Source: CAIMMJ01 sp037131955 (GTDB lineage: Bacteria > Bacteroidota > Bacteroidia > UBA4408). From it: a DNA stretch of 6,171 bases. Positions 1 through 6,171 of the stretch are shown piece by piece. The stretch spans positions 1 to 6,171 of the forward strand of contig JBAXQC010000105.1 of assembly GCA_037131955.1 (NCBI GenBank), given 5' to 3'. Every line of letters begins with the position of its first letter. Position 1 is the first letter of the stretch. A program made the position numbers and the translations under genes. Under the pieces are notes generated by a model. The model searched no databases. It was not told the DNA's origin and saw nothing but the letters and a program-made list of their open reading frames with translations.

Positions 1-1838
1 TCTACCGTTACACTTTTTGCTAAATTTCTTGGTTGATCTACATTACAACCTCTCATCACAGCTATATGATAACTTAATAATTGCAATGGAACAACGCTCA
101 CCAAAGGAACTAAACATTCTTCTACATCAGGAATTTCTATGCTGTAGTCCGACATTTCTTTTACTTGAGTGTCTCCTTCGGTAACAATAGAAATTATTAT
201 TCCTTTTCTTGCTTTTACTTCTTGGATGTTGCTCACTACTTTTTCGTAATTAACACCTTTGGTTGCAATCACCACAACTGGCATTTTTTCGTCAATTAAT
301 GCAATAGGGCCGTGTTTCATTTCTGCCGCCGGATAACCCTCAGCGTGTATGTATGAAATTTCTTTTAATTTAAGAGCACCTTCCAATGCCACCGGAAAAC
401 TGTATCCTCTTCCTAAATATAAGAAGTTGTGGGCGTCTTGAAACTCTTCTGCAATTTTATAAATTAGATCGTTGCTTTTGAGTGTCTTTTGAATTTTAGC
501 AGGAATTCCTTCCATTTCACTCAAAATTTGATGAAACCTAGATTCCTTGATGCTTCCTTTTGCTTGTGCAATGTGCAATGCCATCAATGTTAAAACCGTT
601 ACTTGTGCTGTAAATGCTTTTGTAGACGCCACACCAATTTCTGGCCCAGCATGTGTATATGAACCAGCATGTGTTGCTCTTGCAATAGACGAACCGGCAA
701 CATTACATACGCCAAAAACTGTAGCGCCTTTTGATTTTGCAAGTTCAATGGCTGCTAAAGTATCGGCAGTTTCGCCCGACTGTGAAATTGCAATTACTAC
801 ATCCTTTTCTGTAATTATTGGATTTCTGTATCTAAACTCTGAAGCATATTCTACTTCAACTGGAATTCTTGTTAAATCTTCAAACAAATATTCTGCCACC
901 AATCCTGCATGCCAAGAAGTGCCACAAGCAACAACAATAAATCGTTCGGCATTCATTATTTTTTGTTTGTATTCGCTTATGCCGCCCATCTTCACATAAT
1001 TTTCGTTGGCGTTCATTCTTCCTCTCATTGAATCGAGTATAGAACGTGGCTGCTCAAAAATTTCTTTTAGCATAAAATGAGGATAACCACCTTTTTCTAT
1101 GGCTTCTAAACTCATTTCTAACTCTTGGATGTAAGGAGTTTTTGTTTGGTTTTTTATATTAATTATTTTTATTTCCTCTCCTCTTTTTATCTCTACAATT
1201 TCTTCTTCTTCTAGGTAAACAACATTTTTGGTGTATTCAATTATGGGTGTGGCATCCGAAGCACAAAAGAATTCATCTTCGCCAATTCCTACTACCAAAG
1301 GACTTCCTTTTTTTGCGGCAACCAACATATTGTTATCATTTTTGTCCATTACCACAATTGCATAAGCACCAACTACTTCATTTAATGATAACCTTACTGC
1401 TTCTGTTAAGCTGCACTTTTCGTTGTTTTTTATTTCCTCTATTAAATGTATTAATACTTCGGTATCTGTGTCACTTTCAAACACATGACCTCTCTTTTGC
1501 AATTCAATTTTTATGGGCGAATAGTTTTCAATTATCCCATTGTGTATCATTACCAAACCTTTAGATTGGCTAGAATGTGGGTGGGCGTTTACATCGTTTG
1601 GAACTCCATGTGTTGCCCACCGTGTGTGACCAATTCCAATTGTTGAGTTTGTATCTTGGTTGGAAATATGTTTTTCTAAATCAGAAACTTTTCCTTTGCA
1701 TTTATAAACTTTTAGGCCGCTGCTTAAATTTAAGGCAATACCTGCACTGTCGTACCCACGGTATTCTAGTCTGTGCAATCCTTTAATTATTACATCATAA
1801 GCTTGTCTTTTTCCTAGATATGCTACTATTCCACACAT
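1..1838 (-). CDS. glmS: Glutamine--fructose-6-phosphate aminotransferase (isomerizing), 3' end cut by window edge
   Basis: GlmS makes glucosamine-6-phosphate from fructose-6-phosphate and glutamine, the first committed step towards UDP-GlcNAc for peptidoglycan and lipid A; it is cytosolic. I translated the minus strand from the ATG at 1838: 612 codons are open with no frameshift. The N-terminal glutaminase domain starts MCGIVAYLG, with the nucleophile Cys2, then HTRWATHG (71-78) and HNG (99-101). Two SIS sugar-isomerase domains follow, with CGTSWH (305-310), SQSGETADT (352-360) and HAEGYPAAEMKHGP (498-511). The C-terminal tail is DQPRNLAKSVTV (601-612), where Lys608 matches the catalytic lysine of the E. 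coli enzyme. The family usually ends ...SVTVE-stop, so only about one residue and the stop lie outside the window. The start is unambiguous because Cys must follow Met. It begins 3 bases after the DUF4270 stop, as the last visible gene of a minus-strand operon. That gap leaves no room for a glmS ribozyme. Confidence 0.97.
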   Translation of the reverse strand, partial: MCGIVAYLGKRQAYDVIIKGLHRLEYRGYDSAGIALNLSSGLKVYKCKGKVSDLEKHISNQDTNSTIGIGHTRWATHGVPNDVNAHPHSSQSKGLVMIHNGIIENYSPIKIELQKRGHVFESDTDTEVLIHLIEEIKNNEKCSLTEAVRLSLNEVVGAYAIVVMDKNDNNMLVAAKKGSPLVVGIGEDEFFCASDATPIIEYTKNVVYLEEEEIVEIKRGEEIKIINIKNQTKTPYIQELEMSLEAIEKGGYPHFMLKEIFEQPRSILDSMRGRMNANENYVKMGGISEYKQKIMNAERFIVVACGTSWHAGLVAEYLFEDLTRIPVEVEYASEFRYRNPIITEKDVVIAISQSGETADTLAAIELAKSKGATVFGVCNVAGSSIARATHAGSYTHAGPEIGVASTKAFTAQVTVLTLMALHIAQAKGSIKESRFHQILSEMEGIPAKIQKTLKSNDLIYKIAEEFQDAHNFLYLGRGYSFPVALEGALKLKEISYIHAEGYPAAEMKHGPIALIDEKMPVVVIATKGVNYEKVVSNIQEVKARKGIIISIVTEGDTQVKEMSDYSIEIPDVEECLVPLVSVVPLQLLSYHIAVMRGCNVDQPRNLAKSVTV

Positions 1839-1841
1839 GTT

Positions 1842-3188
1842 TTAATTTGTTTTAGTATAAGTAATTTTTAGTCTAATGTTATTTCCTCCCTTTAATTTTA
1901 TTTTACCTGGATTTAATCCTCCATCATAAACCGACAAAAATAATCCTTTATCGCTTTCGGCGGAATAAAGCAAAGAATAAATATACTGAGTAATATTAAA
2001 TTTATATTGATTAGTAGAATTTAGTATTCCATTTATATTAAATGCTCCGGCAGCCTCTTCGTCTGTGAGCTTAACAATGGTGCCATCGGCCTTATGAACC
2101 CTTAAGGCCAATTTAGATATTGGAGGAAAAACAGAAAGATTTTCATCTTGAAGCTCAACTATCAATTCCGCTTTATTTATTAAAACTGGCAATGAATCTT
2201 TAAAGCTGTTTATAAACGGCAAGGTTAACTTTGCTTTTGTGCTTCCAAACCCTTGTAAATATATAAAATTTTGACCCAGTGTAGTGTCAGAAAATTGTTG
2301 CGTTACACTATTTTGAGCACTTCTGGTGTAGCCATAGAAATTTACTTTTGCAAAATCTGAGTTGGTAGTAAATGAATATTTTAATGCACCCAACCTTTGA
2401 TGTTTTGCATAAACCGTAAGCTTTGAGGCTCTTAAATTTAAATCAAAGCCAACAATTCCTCCACCTAAAGTTGGTTGATTGATGTTGTTTACTCTAAACT
2501 GTAATCCTTTAAAGTAATTTAAAAAAGAGGAAGAGTTTTTTAAGGAATTTGTATCCGCTAATAATCTGCTGCCAAACACCTTGTCTAATTTTAAACGAAG
2601 CATTGGAACAGTATCTAAATCAGAAGATTTTATTACTGTAACATCGGGCAAAAAAAACTGATCTGCCAACGATGCAGTGTTTGCGTAGGAGGCAAAATCT
2701 AAATCGGAATAATAAGAATCACTTTTATTAATGTTGTTTTTAAGTTCAAAAACCTGAAGTCTTTGATATTTTAAGCTCGCTTCATTGTTTCCATAATAGC
2801 TTCCTGCTCTGTAAGGCAATTGCACAGTAACAGAATCCACTACAAAGGAGTCTGGATGAAGCCTCGAAATTGGCAAATTGTTGGGGAAAGGTAAACTGTA
2901 TTGCACCATGAATCCACTAGAAATAATTCCAAAGTCTTGGTCATTGTAAGAACCCAAAAAATTAATGTTGCAAGAATCTTCGTCAGATCTAACCCTTCTT
3001 TCTAACAACGAGTGAGAAAAAAACCCATTGTACTCTATTGTTCTAAAATTTTTTGATTCGTCGTCCAATAAATCTCCTCCCAAAGACGTCTTTTTATCGC
3101 AGGCTGAAAACAAAAACACAATTAAAAAAAAATTTGCGGAAAACAATAAAGTCTTCCGCAAAGTAATACCGGAAAATAATTGGGGCAT
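1842..3188 (-). CDS. DUF4270 family lipoprotein, probably outer membrane
   Basis: This 448-residue protein has no known biochemical role. The N-terminus is a lipoprotein signal peptide: Arg11-Lys12, a hydrophobic stretch at about 14-29 (LLFSANFFLIVFLFSA), and the lipidated Cys30 in FSAC. The Phe at -3 is slightly off the usual lipobox but tolerable. After Cys30 comes DKKTSLGGDLLDD, like the start of other DUF4270 proteins, a family I know essentially only from Bacteroidota. The rest is a secreted-type, beta-rich sequence with DSFVVDSVTVQLPY near 93-106, a strand-like NKAELIVELQDEN around residue 340, and a C-terminal strand (NNIRLKITYT). There are no further membrane segments and no catalytic motif I recognise. 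I see no clear acidic surface-export signal right after the Cys, so periplasm-facing or surface-exposed are both possible. It starts 2 bases after the GT5 gene stop and ends 3 bases before glmS, so it is almost certainly co-transcribed with both. The family call is from remembered sequence character; function is unknown. Confidence 0.85.
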   Translation of the reverse strand: MPQLFSGITLRKTLLFSANFFLIVFLFSACDKKTSLGGDLLDDESKNFRTIEYNGFFSHSLLERRVRSDEDSCNINFLGSYNDQDFGIISSGFMVQYSLPFPNNLPISRLHPDSFVVDSVTVQLPYRAGSYYGNNEASLKYQRLQVFELKNNINKSDSYYSDLDFASYANTASLADQFFLPDVTVIKSSDLDTVPMLRLKLDKVFGSRLLADTNSLKNSSSFLNYFKGLQFRVNNINQPTLGGGIVGFDLNLRASKLTVYAKHQRLGALKYSFTTNSDFAKVNFYGYTRSAQNSVTQQFSDTTLGQNFIYLQGFGSTKAKLTLPFINSFKDSLPVLINKAELIVELQDENLSVFPPISKLALRVHKADGTIVKLTDEEAAGAFNINGILNSTNQYKFNITQYIYSLLYSAESDKGLFLSVYDGGLNPGKIKLKGGNNIRLKITYTKTN

Positions 3189-3190
3189 AT

Positions 3191-4018
3191 TTATTCTACG
3201 AGTGCAGGAGTTTCTTCTAGAATAGTATTGTAGAACTCATTAAATCCAGCAACATAGTTTTCGGGATCTTGAAAAGCCAAAACTGGCTTGTTTGATGCCT
3301 TTAAATGTTTTTCAATATCGGCACTAATTTTCATGCTTCCTTTAATTATTCCATCCGAATAATCTATGGCAAACTTAGTTAGGTTGCTAAATGTTGGGTC
3401 TTTTACTCTTTTAACATCGGCATCTGAAATACCTGTCATTTGTATTTTTTGGGCAAATTTTTTATTTAGCGCCGGAGAAAATTCTTCGTCAAAAATACTG
3501 TAAATAACTTTTGTATCGGCAAATAAGGGATCCTCGTTAAATACTTTTTTAATTAAAATTGGCATTGGAGCAGAAATCCAACCGTTGCAATGAATAATAT
3601 CTGGAGACCATCCTAATTTTTTAACTGTTTCTATTACTCCTCTGCAAAAAAAGATAGACCTTTCGTCATTGTCCTCGTGATAAGCACCTGTTTCGTCTGT
3701 CATTAATGATTTTCTTTGAAAATATTCTTCGTTGTCAATAAAATATACTTGCATTCTGCACGATTGAATTGAAGCAACTTTAATTATTAGTGGATGATCT
3801 GTATCGTCAATTATAAGGTTCATTCCTGACAACCTTATAACTTCATGTAACTGGTTTCTTCTTTCGTTTACAGTGCCGTATTTAGGCATAAACGTTCTTA
3901 TTTCTCTTCCTTTTTCCTGAATACCTTGTGGTAAGTATCTTCCTATTGTGGATAAGTGATTAGCTTCTACATAGGGCGTAATTTCTTGCGAAACAAATAG
4001 AACTTTTGCTTTTTTCAT
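3191..4018 (-). CDS. Single-domain GT5 (glycogen/starch synthase-like) protein of Bacteroidota type
   Basis: From the ATG at 4018 this is 275 residues, the size of only the N-terminal half (Glyco_transf_5) of a GlgA glycogen synthase; GlgA is about 480 residues with a second nucleotide-binding Rossmann domain. The start MKKAKVLFVSQEITPY aligns with GlgA N-termini. However, the ADP-glucose loop normally written K-T-G-G-L reads E-A-N-H-L (18-22), and the HAHDWH-type region reads HCNGW (143-147). Stretches such as IRTFMPKYGTVNERRNQLHEV and GMNLIIDDTDHPLIIKVASI are characteristic of the conserved Bacteroidota subfamily annotated 'glycogen synthase'. Synthase activity is therefore doubtful, and a regulatory or sugar-nucleotide-binding role is possible. 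It is the first gene of the operon with the DUF4270 gene and glmS. The frame stays open to a TTG at 4057, giving 13 extra residues, but that codon lies inside the -7 promoter box, so I chose the ATG. No Shine-Dalgarno sequence is visible (ACCAAGAAA before the ATG). Confidence 0.9.
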   Translation of the reverse strand: MKKAKVLFVSQEITPYVEANHLSTIGRYLPQGIQEKGREIRTFMPKYGTVNERRNQLHEVIRLSGMNLIIDDTDHPLIIKVASIQSCRMQVYFIDNEEYFQRKSLMTDETGAYHEDNDERSIFFCRGVIETVKKLGWSPDIIHCNGWISAPMPILIKKVFNEDPLFADTKVIYSIFDEEFSPALNKKFAQKIQMTGISDADVKRVKDPTFSNLTKFAIDYSDGIIKGSMKISADIEKHLKASNKPVLAFQDPENYVAGFNEFYNTILEETPALVE

Positions 4019-4054
4019 TTTCTTGGTTTGAGTTAAGCTTTTTTTTAAAGAGTA

Positions 4055-4087
4055 CAAAATTAAGTAAATTTTTTCTTTATTTCAAAA
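4055..4087 (-). promoter_or_regulatory. Bacteroidota-type promoter for the GT5-DUF4270-glmS operon
   Basis: Read on the minus strand, TTTTG (4087-4083) is followed after 20 bases by TAATTTTG (4062-4055). These match the Bacteroidota primary sigma consensus, TTTG at -33 and TAnnTTTG at -7, with normal spacing. Transcription would begin near 4050 and leave a leader of about 30 bases before the ATG at 4018. The boxes are seen directly; promoter activity is inferred. Confidence 0.75.
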
Positions 4088-4109
4088 TAAACTTACTTTA
4101 TTAGCTTTG
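4080..4109 (+). promoter_or_regulatory. Probable promoter for panC, facing the opposite way
   Basis: TAGCTTTG at 4102-4109 is a perfect TAnnTTTG -7 box. The best upstream partner is the weak TTTC at 4080-4083, 18 bases before it, where TTTG would be expected. Transcription would start around 4114, giving a leader of only about 13 bases before the panC ATG at 4127. A second, one-mismatch box (CATCTTTG, 4113-4120) follows at once and would give a nearly leaderless message. The -33 region overlaps the -33 box of the divergent promoter, so the two may compete or be co-regulated. Confidence 0.55.
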
Positions 4110-4126
4110 CAACATCTTTGCATTAA

Positions 4127-4969
4127 ATGGAAGTATTTACATTAAAAAGTCAGTATAACGATTGGCGCAGCAAAACTGCTGATAAAACAATAGGTTTTGT
4201 TCCCACCATGGGAGCTTTGCACAATGGTCACATTCAATTGGTTAAGGATTCTTGTTTAAACAACGATTTAACTGTTGTAAGCATTTTTGTAAACCCCACT
4301 CAGTTTAACCAACAAGGCGATTTAACCAATTACCCAAGAACCCTCCAAAAAGACCTCCTACTATTAGAAGACTCCGGTTGCGATGCCGTTATTGTGCCTT
4401 CGGTTGAAGAAATTTACCCCAGTGGTTTAGAAAATTTTATAAACATAGATTTAGGATATTTAGATACTGTTATGGAAGGAGCCTACAGGCCCGGACACTT
4501 TAAAGGTGTAATAATGGTGGTAGACCTTTTGTTTAAACTAGTAAAGCCACACAAAGCCTATTTTGGAGAAAAAGACTATCAACAATTATTGGTGATTAAA
4601 AAACTTAAGGAGACTCAAAATTATTCCATTCAAATTGTGTCCTGCCCCATTTTTAGAGAAAAAGACGGATTGGCATATAGCTCAAGAAATTTGCTTTTGA
4701 GCAAAGAAAATCGTGCAAAAGCTAAAATTGTACCCAATGTTTTGCTTCATTCTATAGAAATGTTTAAAAAATTGACCATAGAAGATTTAAAAAAATGGGT
4801 AGAAGTTACTGTTAACTCAGTTAGCGGCGTTTCATTGGACTATTTTGAAGTAGTAAATCAAAACACATTAAAGCCTATTTCATCGCAAAGTGGAGAGGAA
4901 GAAATTCGTTTTTTTATTGCAGTAAAAATCGGAGGAATAAGACTCATAGACAATATGATTGCTGAGTAA
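4127..4969 (+). CDS. panC: Pantothenate synthetase (pantoate--beta-alanine ligase)
   Basis: PanC joins pantoate and beta-alanine using ATP, through a pantoyl-adenylate intermediate, to make pantothenate (vitamin B5), the precursor of coenzyme A; it is a cytosolic dimer. All the family motifs are present in 280 residues, the usual length: the nucleotidyltransferase signature PTMGALHNGH (26-35, HxGH-like), NPTQF (56-60), RPGHFKGV (121-128), GEKDYQQ (147-153) and the ATP-binding SSRN (185-188). The residue before SSRN is Tyr184, where Met is more usual (DGLAMSSRN); the change looks mild. The ATG at 4127 gives MEVFTLKSQ, a normal family N-terminus, and lies just after a -7 promoter box. There is no Shine-Dalgarno sequence, as expected in Bacteroidota. 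The flippase-like gene follows after 11 bases, so the pair is likely one transcript. panD, the source of beta-alanine, is not next to it. Confidence 0.97.
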   Translation: MEVFTLKSQYNDWRSKTADKTIGFVPTMGALHNGHIQLVKDSCLNNDLTVVSIFVNPTQFNQQGDLTNYPRTLQKDLLLLEDSGCDAVIVPSVEEIYPSGLENFINIDLGYLDTVMEGAYRPGHFKGVIMVVDLLFKLVKPHKAYFGEKDYQQLLVIKKLKETQNYSIQIVSCPIFREKDGLAYSSRNLLLSKENRAKAKIVPNVLLHSIEMFKKLTIEDLKKWVEVTVNSVSGVSLDYFEVVNQNTLKPISSQSGEEEIRFFIAVKIGGIRLIDNMIAE

Positions 4970-4980
4970 AAAAATAAAAG

Positions 4981-5973
4981 ATGGGAAAGTTTTTTAGATT
5001 GATTTTTTTCTTGGTTCTAGGCGTTTTTTTGGTTTACTATTCTGTTAAAGATTTTTCGAAAGAAGAAGTAAACCAAGTTTTTATTTCCTTTAAATCTGCC
5101 AGCCCATTTTATTTGTTTTGGGTATTTTTTGTATGTATACTTAGTCATATTATAAGAGCTGTAAGATGGAAAATAATGCTAAACAGCGAAAAAGAAAAAA
5201 TAAGCATTCTTGATTTGTTTTGGGCTGTAATGGCTGGTTATTTAGCAAATCTTGCTTTTCCACGTTTGGGCGAAGTTACTAGGTGTGGAATACTAAAAAA
5301 ATACAACGATTTAGACTTTTCTTTTGCAATTGGAACTGTGTTTTTTGAAAGAATATTTGATGTTATCTGTTTGTTTATTGCATTATTGTTGTGTCTTTGG
5401 ATTGAATTTGATGTAGTGTATTCCTTTTTTAATGCCAATGTTTTTGCACCACTTTTTCTTAAACTAAACTCATTAAACTGGTTGGTTTTAAGCTCAATTT
5501 CTGTCCTGCTTATTTTGTGTGTTTTTTTTGCTCTTAGGTTTGTAAAAAAATCGAACAACAAACTATTAGAACAAGTAAAAAAACTGTTCAGCAATTTTTC
5601 TCAGGGCTTTTCTTTTTTTAGGAACGTAAAACTCTTGTGGTTGTTTTTGCTTCTTACCTTTGGAATTTGGTTTTTTTATTATTTTGGAATTATCATTGGC
5701 TACAGTGCATTGCCTCAAATGAATAATTTAGGTTGGGGCAGTGGTCTTTCCTTGCTGTTTACAGGAGCTGTGGCCATGATTATTGTGCAAGGTGGAATTG
5801 GAGCATATCCCTTGGCGTTGATGCAAGTTTTGGTATTATACAACATAGATAAATCTACTGGCTTGGCTTTTGGCTGGCTTATATGGACGCTGCAAACACT
5901 TGTGGTTTTGGTTTTAGGCGCTATGGGATTTGCTTATTTTGAACTGAAAAAGTTTAGAAAAGAGGCGAAATAA
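4981..5973 (+). CDS. Flippase-like / lysylphosphatidylglycerol synthase TM-region family membrane protein (UPF0104, YbhN/AglD-like)
   Basis: A 330-residue inner-membrane protein with about eight predicted hydrophobic helices, near residues 5-20, 43-59, 79-93, 116-140, 165-186, 219-240, 254-280 and 293-318. The family marks are RAVRWKIML (59-67) after helix 2, GYLANLAFPRLGEVTR (86-101), FERIFDV (122-128) and GGIGAYPLA (271-279). This matches the membrane half of MprF (LPG_synthase_TM), known for moving lipids between leaflets. The cytosolic aminoacyl-transferase domain of MprF is absent, so lysyl-lipid synthesis is not expected. The substrate is unknown, and a lipid or lipid-linked sugar flippase is the family-level guess. 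It starts 11 bases after panC and ends in a Lys/Arg-rich tail (LKKFRKEAK), which fits a cytoplasmic C-terminus. The ATG at 4981 gives a plain membrane-protein N-terminus (MGKFFRLIFF). I see no strong intrinsic terminator after the stop. Confidence 0.9.
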   Translation: MGKFFRLIFFLVLGVFLVYYSVKDFSKEEVNQVFISFKSASPFYLFWVFFVCILSHIIRAVRWKIMLNSEKEKISILDLFWAVMAGYLANLAFPRLGEVTRCGILKKYNDLDFSFAIGTVFFERIFDVICLFIALLLCLWIEFDVVYSFFNANVFAPLFLKLNSLNWLVLSSISVLLILCVFFALRFVKKSNNKLLEQVKKLFSNFSQGFSFFRNVKLLWLFLLLTFGIWFFYYFGIIIGYSALPQMNNLGWGSGLSLLFTGAVAMIIVQGGIGAYPLALMQVLVLYNIDKSTGLAFGWLIWTLQTLVVLVLGAMGFAYFELKKFRKEAK

Positions 5974-6069
5974 TCGAACCTCAAATTCTCGTAAGCCCAA
6001 TAAAATTATTGATCTTGTCAAATCTAAACTCCTGCGATGGCTAAATGAAGTTTGAGTAAAGAACTAAAG

Positions 6070-6116
6070 ATTGCGGATAATTTCCTGCTCACCGTTCAGC
6101 GCCAAATTTCCGCAAT
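6070..6116. repeat. Imperfect inverted repeat (13-bp stem, one bulge, 20-base loop)
   Basis: The left arm ATTGCGGATAATTT (6070-6083) pairs with the right arm AAATTTCCGCAAT (6104-6116), leaving one unpaired T in the left arm at 6078 and a 20-base loop at 6084-6103. There is no T-run after the stem on the plus strand, so a standard intrinsic terminator is unlikely, although it is the only strong hairpin downstream of the panC unit. The flank on the reverse strand reads CGTCATTGCGG, similar to intergenic palindromic repeats seen in many bacterial genomes. A repeat-element identity is a guess. Confidence 0.6.
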
Positions 6117-6158
6117 GACGAGCCAAAATAGATAACAGAATAAGAGAGGATAATTTCC
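6075..6158. repeat. 11-base direct repeat GGATAATTTCC, two copies
   Basis: GGATAATTTCC occurs at 6075-6085, inside the left arm of the inverted repeat, and again identically at 6148-6158, 73 bases further on. The second copy is followed by CCGCAAATT (6163-6171), which resembles the right arm (TCCGCAAT) of the first unit. This suggests a second, cut-off repeat unit at the window edge. The identity is seen directly; repeat-family membership is inferred. Confidence 0.5.
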
Positions 6159-6171
6159 ACAACCGCAAATT

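Larger units (their letters stand above)
5974..6171. other. Gene-free region downstream of the flippase-like gene
   Basis: I find no coding frame of useful length on either strand; the few plus-strand ATGs (for example at 6037 and 6045) close within a few codons. By hand count, 6061-6171 is about 42% GC, higher than the AT-rich genes to its left. It holds the inverted and direct repeats listed separately and a small AT palindrome, CAATAA-AA-TTATTG, at 5998-6011. No tRNA or other RNA gene is recognisable. Confidence 0.6.

Noticed and set aside
547..1786. Plus-strand open frames at 547-999, 1247-1564 and 1577-1786
   Set aside because: They lie entirely opposite the glmS coding sequence, whose motifs are unmistakable; the translations resemble no protein family and are antisense shadows.
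1836..1845. glmS ribozyme or leader riboswitch upstream of glmS
   Set aside because: Only 3 bases separate glmS from the DUF4270 stop, and the known glmS ribozyme is a feature of Gram-positive bacteria.
3028..3225. Plus-strand 65-codon open frame
   Set aside because: It is antisense to the DUF4270 signal peptide and the 3' end of the GT5 gene, is rich in Lys/Asn as expected from antisense AT-rich DNA, and has no promoter or family resemblance.
5238..5594. Minus-strand 118-codon open frame
   Set aside because: It is antisense to the flippase-like gene; a polar, family-less translation opposite a hydrophobic membrane protein is a typical shadow.
4981..5973. Full MprF (lysyl-phosphatidylglycerol synthase)
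   Set aside because: The protein ends after the membrane helices at 330 residues and lacks the cytosolic lysyl-transferase domain needed for that activity.
5998..6011. CAATAA-AA-TTATTG palindrome as terminator of the panC unit
   Set aside because: The stem is short and made almost only of A-T pairs, its loop is very small and no T-run follows, so it would be too weak for intrinsic termination.
6019..6026. TAGATTTG on the minus strand as a promoter -7 box
   Set aside because: There is no TTG or TTTG at the expected distance upstream, and it would transcribe antisense into the flippase-like gene.

Overview
The window looks like a core chromosomal segment of a low-GC member of the Bacteroidota. 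Three things support this: a DUF4270 lipoprotein and a single-domain GT5 'glycogen synthase' protein, both typical of that phylum; promoter boxes of the Bacteroidota type (TAnnTTTG at -7, TTTG at -33); and no Shine-Dalgarno sequences, with A-rich sequence before the start codons. I cannot name a genus, though the gene order resembles what I recall from Flavobacteriia and related groups. Nothing points to phage, insertion sequences, CRISPR or foreign DNA inside the genes.

Left half (1-4018, minus strand): a tightly packed three-gene unit read right to left. It holds a GT5 N-terminal-domain protein, a DUF4270 lipoprotein and glmS (glucosamine-6-phosphate synthase, missing only about its last residue and stop at the window edge). 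The gaps are 2 and 3 bases, so co-transcription and probably translational coupling are likely. A well-formed minus-strand promoter sits at 4055-4087 and sets the GT5 start at the ATG at 4018.

Right half (4127-5973, plus strand): panC (pantothenate synthetase), then 11 bases later a flippase-like (LPG_synthase_TM / UPF0104) membrane protein. The two transcription units diverge from a 108-base intergenic region (4019-4126) carrying promoter boxes facing both ways. panD (aspartate decarboxylase), which I remember as usually lying between panC and the flippase-like gene in related genomes, is absent here.

Right edge (5974-6171): 198 bases without a gene, somewhat richer in GC than the genes. 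It contains an imperfect inverted repeat (6070-6116) and an 11-base direct repeat, possibly the edge of an intergenic repeat element.

Functionally, the segment joins amino-sugar supply for the envelope (GlmS), a probable outer-membrane lipoprotein, a probable lipid or membrane protein and coenzyme A biosynthesis (PanC). The least understood parts are the GT5 protein, which lacks the usual active-site loop and the second half of the enzyme, and its DUF4270 partner. I found no clear new system; those two proteins are the best leads.
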